From Phycisphaerae bacterium (GTDB lineage Bacteria; Chloroflexota; Anaerolineae; 4572-78; J111): a stretch of 64,000 bases of DNA. How positions within the stretch are numbered: position 1 is the stretch's first letter; each line of letters starts with the position of its first letter. Shown piece after piece: positions 44,085-52,663 of the stretch. The notes below the pieces were generated by a model. It was not told where the DNA came from, did not search any database, and was given only the letters and a program-made list of their open reading frames with translations. The position numbers and the translations under genes are program-made. The stretch lies in the NCBI GenBank assembly GCA_028285035.1, contig JANQQF010000051.1, positions 53,876 to 117,875 on the forward strand, written 5' to 3'.

Positions 44085-46676
44085 ATGGCTTTGCCGCCAC
44101 CACAATATGAAGATAGCCTTGGGGTCTTTTGCGGGGATTTACGCTCGCTGTTATTTAACAGCCAACGTGAAGCAGCCGGGTATTTTGGCGTAGCCCGTCC
44201 CACCATCAACCGCTATGAGGCAGGCCGGTATCCTGCCCCCGTAGCTTATATCGCCGCCTTAATTTATCTTGTGGTGGAAGCGCAAGAGGAAGCAGATAGG
44301 GAAGAATATCGCAAGCGTTTGTTACAAGGGGTTAATCAAGCCATTCGGGACTATCACACAGATGAGATTTTTCAAGACTGGCTTGATTTAGAAACCGTCG
44401 CCAAAGATCGTCTGGCACAGGTAGACAAAACAAATAAATCTGATGACAGAGCTCAAACCAATATTCCCCACGAGGCCGGCCCGCTTCCGACTGTCTATGT
44501 CGAACGCAAACGCTTACAAGATTTGCTGGTGCAAAAAATAATCGAGGAGAAAACTTCTGCTTTGGTCTTGTGGGGGGCTGGGGGAATGGGTAAGAGTATG
44601 ATCGCTCAGTGGCTCATAAACCAAGGTCACTCAGAGTTCCCCGATGGTCAGCTTTGGGTCGAGGTCCCCGAAACAGGTACCCCCGCAACCGCCATCCAAG
44701 AGGTACAGGCCAGCGTGGCTAGACGATTCGGCGTCACGTTATACGGCACTGCCCTGGCCGAGCGTGCAGCCCAACTACGCACCCTGCTAGCGGAGAAACG
44801 CTGTCTTATTATTTTGGATAATCTCTGGTTTACCAGCCAGTTATCCCACTTAAAAATTATCAGCGAGGGCAGTCATTTGCTGATAACAACGCGCTATCAA
44901 AAAGTGGCCGATGTGTTGGAGACGCCAGTGATCCCTGTCAAAGGAATGTCGTTAGCAGAGGGGGAGGCTTTATTAGCAAATTGGGCGGAACAGCCGATAG
45001 AGGGCTCGAAGCTGGTAGATCGTTTGGGGGGGTTGCCTTTAGCCCTCAAGCTAAGCGGGGTTCAACTTCGTGAGGGGGAAACTGTCGAAGCGTTGCTGGG
45101 TTATTTTCGACAAAATCAAGTTGATCTTTCGCAATTAGCCCTGGATAATCCTGAAAGTACCTCAGATAGTCTCATTCCTTGCTTTGATCAAAGCTTTATC
45201 CGGCTCAATGAGGCTGAACAAAAAAGATTTAGGCAACTCGGCTGTTTTATTGCTCGGTTTGACCAACTTGCCTGTCAAAATTTATGGGGCTTGCCTACCC
45301 CCGAGGTTAAACGGCTGCTGCGGCGATTTTGTGCGCTCGCCTTGGTCGAGCGATTTAAGACACACTATCGACTCCATCCCTTAATTCGCGACTATGCACA
45401 GCAGAAGCTCCAAACTGACCAAACTGATTATGCAACTGCCCAACGCCGCCTCGCCGCTTATCACATTCGTTATTACTTATATCACCCCCAGGTGTTAGAT
45501 GATGTGACAACTCAAGCTCCAAGTGTTGAGGATATCTGGCCTGATATTGTGGCGGGTGTCAATTGGGCCACGCAACATACCCCTCAGTTGGCAGCGATGG
45601 CCACACTGCTAGCTCACACCGAGCGTCCTGCCTTACTCGAAGCGGTTGGTCCATCACTGATCGATAGTATCGAACTTTATTTGACCAACGACCTCGACAA
45701 CACATCTGAACAGGCACTCATACATGACCTTTTAGGTGACTTATATATTTTAAATGGCGATTTATCTAAGGCTCTAAATCATTTTGAAAAATCTGCTGCT
45801 TTATGGACAGTTATTGACCAGCCCTTTATTAGTCATCGTGCAATCTTGCGTATGGCCGGACTCAGTCTAATCATAAGTGATTTAAATGCTACAGGTAACA
45901 AACTTGCTCAAGCTCAAAAGAATTTATCAGAATGTCTGCCAATTTCCCCAGATCACTTAGAAGTGGCCCGTTGGCTTTTCTATTGGTTTGATCTTATTTA
46001 TACAATATTTATAAGATCAAATTCTATTGAATTGCTAGCGGACCTTGTCATTGACTTTGTGAACTTGGCCAAAGAAACCGAACAACCGCTTTTGGAAGCA
46101 AGGGGCCTTCATATTTACCGCTTATACTTAACCGCCAATCATCCATTGAAGGATCACCCAAAAGGCCGTCAAGCAGCGGCAACGGCGGCGTGGTTATGGT
46201 GGAAATATGGTGAAAAGGACAAAGCGTTAGCTGAGGTCATGTGGGCGCAAGAAGCAACCAGCCCCCGAAAAAACGTTTACAACCTTCGACGAAAAAAATT
46301 CGCACGAAGACTCTCACACGCTACACCAACTCTCAGTCAGGATCAAATTGAAATTATTGAGCAGGATCAGATGCGGTCTTGGTTAATGATGCGTGAAGAT
46401 GATCGCATTACCTGGTTTGTTGAGGAGTTAATGCCACCAGGGACAGACAATTGGGAGGCTGTTAAAGATATATTAAGCATCAGCACGATGGGAAAACCAA
46501 TACGCCGGCTAGCGCAAGGGCTTACACGACCGGATGATTCGATGATCAGCGAGTCGATATGGAAATTGCTAACGGGTCAACGCGCCCTCCCATTGGTAGG
46601 CCACTCGGTCCAAAATGTGGTTCAGCGTTATCTAAATCTTTTAGAGGCGACTTTACGTGATGATTACTATGGCTAA
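44085..46676 (+). CDS. STAND regulator 2: XRE-type HTH, NB-ARC, helical sensor region
   Basis: 863 residues from the ATG 44085, preceded by GGAG; an upstream GTG at 44004 runs through two palindromes. An N-terminal HTH (about 25-50, SQREAAGYFGVARPTINRYE) is followed by an NB-ARC ATPase: P-loop GAGGMGKS (about 164-171), kinase-2 CLIILDNLW, ITTRYQ and GGLPLALKL. The C-terminal 430 residues are helical repeats. It is a complete single-chain STAND transcription regulator. The divergent peptide gene and the shared palindrome suggest it senses a peptide and controls the locus. Confidence 0.8.
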   Translation: MALPPPQYEDSLGVFCGDLRSLLFNSQREAAGYFGVARPTINRYEAGRYPAPVAYIAALIYLVVEAQEEADREEYRKRLLQGVNQAIRDYHTDEIFQDWLDLETVAKDRLAQVDKTNKSDDRAQTNIPHEAGPLPTVYVERKRLQDLLVQKIIEEKTSALVLWGAGGMGKSMIAQWLINQGHSEFPDGQLWVEVPETGTPATAIQEVQASVARRFGVTLYGTALAERAAQLRTLLAEKRCLIILDNLWFTSQLSHLKIISEGSHLLITTRYQKVADVLETPVIPVKGMSLAEGEALLANWAEQPIEGSKLVDRLGGLPLALKLSGVQLREGETVEALLGYFRQNQVDLSQLALDNPESTSDSLIPCFDQSFIRLNEAEQKRFRQLGCFIARFDQLACQNLWGLPTPEVKRLLRRFCALALVERFKTHYRLHPLIRDYAQQKLQTDQTDYATAQRRLAAYHIRYYLYHPQVLDDVTTQAPSVEDIWPDIVAGVNWATQHTPQLAAMATLLAHTERPALLEAVGPSLIDSIELYLTNDLDNTSEQALIHDLLGDLYILNGDLSKALNHFEKSAALWTVIDQPFISHRAILRMAGLSLIISDLNATGNKLAQAQKNLSECLPISPDHLEVARWLFYWFDLIYTIFIRSNSIELLADLVIDFVNLAKETEQPLLEARGLHIYRLYLTANHPLKDHPKGRQAAATAAWLWWKYGEKDKALAEVMWAQEATSPRKNVYNLRRKKFARRLSHATPTLSQDQIEIIEQDQMRSWLMMREDDRITWFVEELMPPGTDNWEAVKDILSISTMGKPIRRLAQGLTRPDDSMISESIWKLLTGQRALPLVGHSVQNVVQRYLNLLEATLRDDYYG

Positions 46677-46708
46677 TTAAGAGATGCCCGGGTACATCTC
46701 GTTAAACC

Positions 46709-46771
46709 CTACTTACCGCCAATGGAGGTATCTGCATCACTACCACCATTGTTAGCCACGATTGTAAACAC
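46709..46771 (-). CDS. Small ORF, 20 aa, with strong Shine-Dalgarno
   Basis: GTG at 46771 with AGGAGG six bases upstream. The product is short, Gly/Asn/Asp-rich (NNGGSDADTSIGG) and lacks a signal sequence. It lies on the reverse strand between STAND regulators 2 and 3, the same position as peptide 1. A weaker CCTC/GAGG hairpin precedes it. Its length makes it uncertain, but the ribosome-binding site and the repeated layout argue for a real micro-gene. Confidence 0.35.
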   Translation of the reverse strand: MFTIVANNGGSDADTSIGGK

Positions 46772-46862
46772 GTAACGCCTCCTTTTACTGAGGATAAGTT
46801 TGGATAGCGCGTCTATCACAAAATTGGTGTAACGTTACGATTTACAATGTAAGGCATTGACA

Positions 46863-46890
46863 ATTCGATGATTTCGAATTTCGGTCCGAA
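46863..46890. promoter_or_regulatory. Palindromes between small ORF and STAND regulator 3
   Basis: ATTCGA/TCGAAT with a 5-base spacer (46863-46879) and TTCGG-T-CCGAA (46880-46890). The second matches GTTCGGACCGAAC upstream of STAND regulator 2. Confidence 0.55.
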
Positions 46891-46929
46891 TCTACTTCGA
46901 AAATTCCGAAAAAGGAGGAACGAGCCACG

Positions 46930-48336
46930 ATGGCAAGTCAATTTGGGGAGCTATTAACAGAAGCAATTTATAAAATTAAAAGCCTAACCTCGAAACCAGT
47001 TGGCATCATAGAGGAAGAATTAGGGAATGCCTTGGGGAAAGATGGCCGTGCATCTATTGAAAGTTGGCGTCGGCCAAATAGTCGTCCCCCGGCGAAAGTT
47101 GAGGATGTTATTAAACTAGCTCACATCATTGCTGAACATACTGATTTTGATCGACAGTGGCTACAAAGGTTTCTTCATCATGGCCGTCATCCCAACCCAA
47201 AAGAATTTTGTAATGCATTATTTGGCCCACTACCTTCAGATGATGAGGCAACAGCCTCAACCAGCCAACCAACCACTTCAAAAGAATTGCCAACACAACT
47301 ACCCGATAAAGCATATGGCAAACTGGTCGGACGCGATACACTTATCGAAGAGATATTGGGTGTCCTGCAGAGTGAATCAGGGAAACGTATCATTGCCATT
47401 GACGGAATGGGTGGTATAGGGAAAACGGCCCTAGCCCGTGAGCTTGTTGACCTCAGCCTAGAAAAACAGTCATTTGAATTAGCAATATGGGTAGAATCGC
47501 CAAAAGAAAAATTTATCGATTTGAGTTATAGTCAAAAAAGTAGCGATTTAACATTTGAGACAGTTTTAGACGGAATCGCTCGGCACTTGGGGGCACGGGA
47601 TATCTTTAAGCTTAAAGGATCAGAAAAAGAGGCTCGAATAAGGGTGTTACTTCAAATGCAATCTATTCTTCTAATATTAGACAACCTAGAAACGGCTAAA
47701 GAATCTCAAAATGAGATTGCTCAGAAACTTTTACCATTGCTTGGAAATAGCAAGGCAATCTTTACCAGTCGTCAACGATTTGTGGGGGAAATGTATCCTA
47801 TCCATTTAACAGGTCTTGACGAAGCAGGCTCCTTAACATTTATTCGGCAAGAAGCCAGTGAAAAGAGCATCCGTCGAGTACAGACAGCGGAGATCGCTGA
47901 GCTAAAGCAAATCGCTCACGATACGGGTGGGTCTCCTTTGGCTTTAAAGCTTGTGGTGGGTCAACTCGTCTATCTAAATTTAGATCATATCTTAACCTTG
48001 CTTCGTGATGTACAGATACCAAATCAAGATAGTGGTGAAGATGAATACTTCAAACTATATCAAAATATTTTCTTTTCTTCTTGGAAAGTACTTTCCGATA
48101 ACAGTCAAAGATTACTGATTTCAATGTCTCATTTTGCTCCAAATGTTGGGGGCACGATTGAGGCGCTTGAACTTACGAGTGAAATTGACAAATCCACGCT
48201 AATTCGGGCAATCCGGCAATTGTGGCGACTGTCTTTTTTAGAAGTCGGAGAGTCGCCAAAGCTAAACAAGATACGCTATTATTTACACGCCTTAACCCAA
48301 CATTTTGTCTTAGCGGATATTGTGAAAATTATTTAG
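46930..48336 (+). CDS. STAND regulator 3: N-terminal HTH-like plus NB-ARC
   Basis: 468 residues, ATG preceded by AAAGGAGGAACG. Residues 1-90 form an XRE-like helical domain (TSKPVGIIEEELGNALG, SIESWRRP). NB-ARC: P-loop GMGGIGKT (159-166), kinase-2 SILLILDNLE, FTSRQRF and GGSPLALKL. Like STAND regulator 1 it lacks its own TPRs, and three TPR genes follow. It is a paralogue of regulator 1, and the pair look like split STAND receptors. Confidence 0.8.
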   Translation: MASQFGELLTEAIYKIKSLTSKPVGIIEEELGNALGKDGRASIESWRRPNSRPPAKVEDVIKLAHIIAEHTDFDRQWLQRFLHHGRHPNPKEFCNALFGPLPSDDEATASTSQPTTSKELPTQLPDKAYGKLVGRDTLIEEILGVLQSESGKRIIAIDGMGGIGKTALARELVDLSLEKQSFELAIWVESPKEKFIDLSYSQKSSDLTFETVLDGIARHLGARDIFKLKGSEKEARIRVLLQMQSILLILDNLETAKESQNEIAQKLLPLLGNSKAIFTSRQRFVGEMYPIHLTGLDEAGSLTFIRQEASEKSIRRVQTAEIAELKQIAHDTGGSPLALKLVVGQLVYLNLDHILTLLRDVQIPNQDSGEDEYFKLYQNIFFSSWKVLSDNSQRLLISMSHFAPNVGGTIEALELTSEIDKSTLIRAIRQLWRLSFLEVGESPKLNKIRYYLHALTQHFVLADIVKII

Positions 48337-48356
48337 TGAAGCCAACTTGAGGTAAT

Positions 48357-50039
48357 TTGAACGATTTAAAAACAATACGTGAGGTCTATTATTCATCTGA
48401 ACAAAAATTCGTGCTTCGATCGTTAGCACTTGTTCATGAGCATGGTGGATCGTCTATGAGCGAAATGGACATCCTTGTTTTAGATGAAGACTTAAAAAAT
48501 ATAATTCGTGCGATTAATAGCGTTTGGGCAAACAAACAGTGGGCGTATGTTAGAGAATTTAGCGCTAAGATGGCCGAATTTCTTGATAATCGATCACATT
48601 GGAACATCTGGGCTGAATTAGCTCAAATGGGCGTCGATGCAGCAAAACATTTAGATAATAAAGTGGCGTTAGCCGAAACTTTGGGTAATTTAGGGGTGGT
48701 CCAGATACGTCTAGGCGCTTGGGACAACGCTGTCGATATTTTGGGAGAAGCCTTAAATTTATTTCAACAATCACAAAATCCACATAATGTAGCACTCACC
48801 CTTAACAATCTAGGAAGCATTGCCCATGACAAAGGCGAATGGGATCAAGCGCTTGATTATTATCAACAATCCTTTGAACTTCACCGCCAGATTGGTGATC
48901 GATTTGAACAAAGTGATGTATTAATGAATATGGCCTCAATATATAGTGCTCGAGGAGATTGGGCAGAAGCTGTTAAGATATTGCAACAGTGCCAGAACAA
49001 CTTTGTTGAGCTAGATGATCAGATTGGTATTGCATTTGTCAATGTTAATCTTGGAAACGTTTATCGCTTGACGGGTCAATTCAATGAGGCAATGGCAGTT
49101 TATCAAACATCGCTAGAAACTTTTCGACGAATTGAGGATCGTTATAACGAAGGTCGAACTTTAGTCAACATTGGCAATATCCATTCACAAAGAGGCGAAT
49201 GGAAACAAGCCATGGCTTGTTATAAACAAGACCTTGATATCTGCAGAGAATTGAATGATGAAGAAGGCTTGGCTACAACCTTATTAAGTTTGGGTATGAT
49301 TTTACGTTACCAGGCTTCCTGGGCTGAAAGTATTCATTTTCTGAAGCAAGCCCTTCTAATATTTCGTAAATTAGGCGATGCACCTGGCGTTAGTCAGGCT
49401 TTAAATAATTTGGGGAATGTATATCTTCAACAAGAAGCATTTGATGATGCAATCAACTGTTATCAAGAAGATTTAGATTTATGTCGTCAGATTGGCGATC
49501 GTATCGGTGAAAGTACCACATTAAACAACCTTGGATTACTATTTTCCAAAACAGAGCAGATACAGGAGGCACTAGATTGTTTTAGCCAAGGGCTAAAATT
49601 GGCTGGGGAGCTTGAAGACCTTGATAATCAGTCATATCTCTTGGCAAATCTCGGGATGCTTTATCTTGATATTGGAGATTTACCCGCTGCTACAGAGAAT
49701 TTACAAAATAGTTTGGTCTTGTGTCGAAAATTGGATGACAAATTAGGCGAAAGCACTACCTTGATGAATATGGGAACCCTTCATCGTCAGCAAGACAATT
49801 TAGATATTGCCTTGAAAAATTATAACGAAAGTTTGATCTTGAAAGAAGATTTAGGTGATGTTGCGGGGATTGGTGAAGTAAAAGTCTGTATGGGCGGATT
49901 ATATTGGCAAAAAGGCGATTTGGATTTAGCAAGAAAATCGTTAGAGGATGCTTTTGACATCCTTAAAGATATTGATTCTCCTTATATCGAAACCATCATC
50001 AATTGGTTAAAACAGATACCATCCCATAATACCCCTTAA
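48357..50039 (+). CDS. TPR protein A, 560 aa
   Basis: Starts at a TTG 20 bases after STAND regulator 3. Roughly eleven TPR-type repeats at about 40-residue spacing span most of the protein (TLNNLGSIAHDKGEWDQALDY, NMASIYSARGDWAEAVK, NLGNVYRLTGQFNEAMAVY, NNLGNVYLQQEAFDDAIN). There is no catalytic motif. Probably the sensor subunit of STAND regulator 3, able to bind a peptide or protein ligand. Exact start is uncertain. Confidence 0.8.
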   Translation: MNDLKTIREVYYSSEQKFVLRSLALVHEHGGSSMSEMDILVLDEDLKNIIRAINSVWANKQWAYVREFSAKMAEFLDNRSHWNIWAELAQMGVDAAKHLDNKVALAETLGNLGVVQIRLGAWDNAVDILGEALNLFQQSQNPHNVALTLNNLGSIAHDKGEWDQALDYYQQSFELHRQIGDRFEQSDVLMNMASIYSARGDWAEAVKILQQCQNNFVELDDQIGIAFVNVNLGNVYRLTGQFNEAMAVYQTSLETFRRIEDRYNEGRTLVNIGNIHSQRGEWKQAMACYKQDLDICRELNDEEGLATTLLSLGMILRYQASWAESIHFLKQALLIFRKLGDAPGVSQALNNLGNVYLQQEAFDDAINCYQEDLDLCRQIGDRIGESTTLNNLGLLFSKTEQIQEALDCFSQGLKLAGELEDLDNQSYLLANLGMLYLDIGDLPAATENLQNSLVLCRKLDDKLGESTTLMNMGTLHRQQDNLDIALKNYNESLILKEDLGDVAGIGEVKVCMGGLYWQKGDLDLARKSLEDAFDILKDIDSPYIETIINWLKQIPSHNTP

Positions 50040-50064
50040 TTCGCCCTTTCAATTTCTTATCAAA

Positions 50065-51312
50065 ATGGCAATGGAACAGTCCTATACGTTTACTATTCAA
50101 CATTCTATCCAAATACCTCAGGCAGACATTGAAAAAGCTCAATCAATTTTTTATCAGTCGGGTCACTCCTTTGTAATATATTATTTCAGCTTTGTAAATG
50201 AATATCAAAATGATTTTGATGTTTTAAACATAGAGTTTGCTAACTTACGGCTTGTTCGCGATTGGTTTACTCATCACTTAGATATAAAATCGGCTCGACT
50301 GCTTCTTGATTTCATAGAGTTATTAACAAGTTATCTACATCGTCCTGAATTGGCCCACGAGTTACTAGACTTCTGTGAGGAGGGCTTGCAGGCTTGCAAC
50401 AAGCTAAATTCAAACCCTGGGTGGCTATTACTTTTACGATATGCGGCCCATAACTATCTAGGCAATTGGAGTACGGCGGTGGATGACGCTCAATCGGCTA
50501 TTGATACCGCTAGAGGTGTAGACACTGAAACATATGCACGGGGTATGTTGGCCTTAGGTAGTTTACAGTTTAATCAGGGAGACTATAAAACAGCCTTAGT
50601 CACCCTTTATCAGGCAGAAAAAATATTAACTCAAATAAATGATATCGAAGGCGTTGCTACAGCTAGGGCACAATATGCTGCTTATCACCTAAATCGTGGT
50701 GAATTAGATCAAGCCTTAATAAGGTATCAGGAAGTTGATCGGTTACGCCGTCAAATAGACCCTACCGGACCAACACATCATACCTTGCTAATGCTCGGCG
50801 TTGTTTATCGAAATAAAGGAGATTACAACCAAGGGGCTAAATATCTTCAGCAATTACTATCGCAAGGACAAGCGGAGAATAATCTTGGGGTAGTTGCAAC
50901 TGCCAGTCATCACCTAGCCTGGTTATATTTGCGACAACAAAAAATTGAAAGAGGGCGTCAGTTGGCAATTCAAGCTAAAAAGCTGTATGTTGAGATTAAT
51001 GACCCGAGAGGTATATCTGATACAAATGAGCAATTGGGGTTATTATCAATTATGGACCACAAGTTCGATATAGCAGAGGTTTACTTCAAGCAAGCACTGC
51101 TTGTTCGCCAAAATTTACAAAATAAGCAAGGTATGGCAAATACATTAGGGCTACTGGCTGATTTGTATGTTCGGCAACATAAAATTGGACTTGGCCTATG
51201 GTATATGTGCCGCAGTTGGATCATTTACCACCGTTTAGGGGTTTTAACTTATCAACAAATTATAAAAAAGTCAAAACAATTTTTGCAATTAGCTATAAAA
51301 AAGCATCAATGA
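50065..51312 (+). CDS. TPR protein B, 415 aa
   Basis: Starts 25 bases after TPR protein A. The N-terminal 130 residues resemble the first helical part of TPR proteins A and C (TPR-less, with FYQSGHSFVIYYFSFVNEYQNDF), then TPRs follow (ALGSLQFNQGDYKTALVTL, MLGVVYRNKGDYNQGAKYL, LGLLSIMDHKFDIAEVYF). A paralogue of the STAND-associated TPR genes but without any NB-ARC neighbour directly upstream. It ends in a basic tail. No enzyme domain is seen. Confidence 0.75.
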   Translation: MAMEQSYTFTIQHSIQIPQADIEKAQSIFYQSGHSFVIYYFSFVNEYQNDFDVLNIEFANLRLVRDWFTHHLDIKSARLLLDFIELLTSYLHRPELAHELLDFCEEGLQACNKLNSNPGWLLLLRYAAHNYLGNWSTAVDDAQSAIDTARGVDTETYARGMLALGSLQFNQGDYKTALVTLYQAEKILTQINDIEGVATARAQYAAYHLNRGELDQALIRYQEVDRLRRQIDPTGPTHHTLLMLGVVYRNKGDYNQGAKYLQQLLSQGQAENNLGVVATASHHLAWLYLRQQKIERGRQLAIQAKKLYVEINDPRGISDTNEQLGLLSIMDHKFDIAEVYFKQALLVRQNLQNKQGMANTLGLLADLYVRQHKIGLGLWYMCRSWIIYHRLGVLTYQQIIKKSKQFLQLAIKKHQ

Positions 51313-51319
51313 CAAACTC

Positions 51320-52522
51320 ATGATTTCTGACACAAATCTTCAAAATCATTCTAAGATTTTAGAACAACGTCAAGCCTATTTCTATAGAGCCCAGACCAAC
51401 TTTTATGTATTTTATCGAGATTATGCCATTGATTATTCAAATGAATGGGAGTGGCTTAAAGCAGAACATAATAATCTACTAGCTGCAATACAAAATTGTC
51501 GAGACAATGAAATTCTTGGGGATCTTCTCTCATTTCGCGATGCCTTACAACCTTATTTTGATTTACAAGGCCATTGGGAACACAGTCTTAAGATCAACGA
51601 GTGGGCGGTGGAAATAGCTAGTGAGCTAGATGATCAACTTAGTGTCGCTCGTTTTACACATGACAGAGCTGACATCTTCCATCAAATCGGTCACTATCAG
51701 GAAGCCAAAACCCTTTATCATAAGAGTGAAGATATTTACTTTAGCTTGGATGAAAAATTCATGGCAATCCAGAGTCGTCATATGCGAACGTTAGTGATAC
51801 GCGCTCAGGGAAATTTAAGGGAAGCTGAGGAATTATGTGAAGCAGTAATTAATCAGGCCAAAGAATTATCTACTGATACCTGGATTGCCCACCCCCTTTA
51901 CGTGCGTGCCTTACTGGCTCGGGATCATGGTAATTTTCGACAGGCACGCCAAAGTATAGAGGATGCGTTACAGCATTTGAGTCAAACTGACGAAACTGCA
52001 ATGATTGCCCAGTGCTATCATTTTTTAGGTGAATTGGCATTCCTGGGGGGAGATTTAGTTACAGCTCGATCTCATCTTCAAAAAAGCCTCGAATTAAGCC
52101 AGTTGGTCGGTATTCTAAGACGAGTGTCAGCCACCCAACGCATCTTAGGGGATGTGACCCACATCGAAGGGCACTACATAGAGGCCAAAGAGCTTTATCG
52201 GAAAGCCTATGACTTGGCGGTAGAGTTAGGCGATCAGCCACAGCAAGCCCGTGTTCTTTTATCACAGGCTCAACTACAAGTTACTTTAAAAGAATATGAT
52301 AAGGCGATTACCTTATTAAAAAATACTCTAACCCTCTATCAAGATATTGGCGATCCACGGCACATAGCCGCGGCGTCTCTCTTACTGACTCGTTTATACT
52401 TCAGACAAGGCCGAGTTCCTTTGGCTTTACAACAAACCATATATATTGTTAAAATACTTTATCAGGCAAAGCTTTTGCAACCAAAATTATTGATAGGTTT
52501 GTGGCGACGGCGTGGGAAGTGA
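51320..52522 (+). CDS. TPR protein C, 400 aa
   Basis: Starts seven bases after TPR protein B, so the operon continues. The N-terminal region (FYRAQTNFYVFYRDYAIDYSNEWEWLKAEHNNLLAAIQ) matches protein B's; TPRs begin near residue 110 (DRADIFHQIGHYQEAKTL, FLGELAFLGGDLVTARSHL, RILGDVTHIEGHYIEAKELY). The last gene of the plus-strand cluster, followed by two hairpins. It may supply a further sensor or scaffold. Confidence 0.75.
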   Translation: MISDTNLQNHSKILEQRQAYFYRAQTNFYVFYRDYAIDYSNEWEWLKAEHNNLLAAIQNCRDNEILGDLLSFRDALQPYFDLQGHWEHSLKINEWAVEIASELDDQLSVARFTHDRADIFHQIGHYQEAKTLYHKSEDIYFSLDEKFMAIQSRHMRTLVIRAQGNLREAEELCEAVINQAKELSTDTWIAHPLYVRALLARDHGNFRQARQSIEDALQHLSQTDETAMIAQCYHFLGELAFLGGDLVTARSHLQKSLELSQLVGILRRVSATQRILGDVTHIEGHYIEAKELYRKAYDLAVELGDQPQQARVLLSQAQLQVTLKEYDKAITLLKNTLTLYQDIGDPRHIAAASLLLTRLYFRQGRVPLALQQTIYIVKILYQAKLLQPKLLIGLWRRRGK

Positions 52523-52552
52523 TACAATTTTTTAGTCTTGCAATAAATAAGA

Positions 52553-52645
52553 CGAGGCTCACAGTTAAAACATAAATCAAAATAACTGTAAGCACTCGCC
52601 TACTTTGGATAAAACCTTGCCCCCCTACTCGGCTTTGTGAGTAGG
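52553..52645. terminator. Two hairpins between converging genes
   Basis: Hairpin 1 pairs CGAGGCTCACAGTTA (52553-52567) with TAACTGTAAGCACTCG (52583-52598), with one mismatch and one bulge. Hairpin 2 pairs CCTACTC (52624-52630) with GAGTAGG (52639-52645). They lie between the end of TPR protein C and the end of the minus-strand methylase-helicase, so they probably terminate both. Confidence 0.5.
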
Positions 52646-52663
52646 CTAACAAAAATTCCATCG

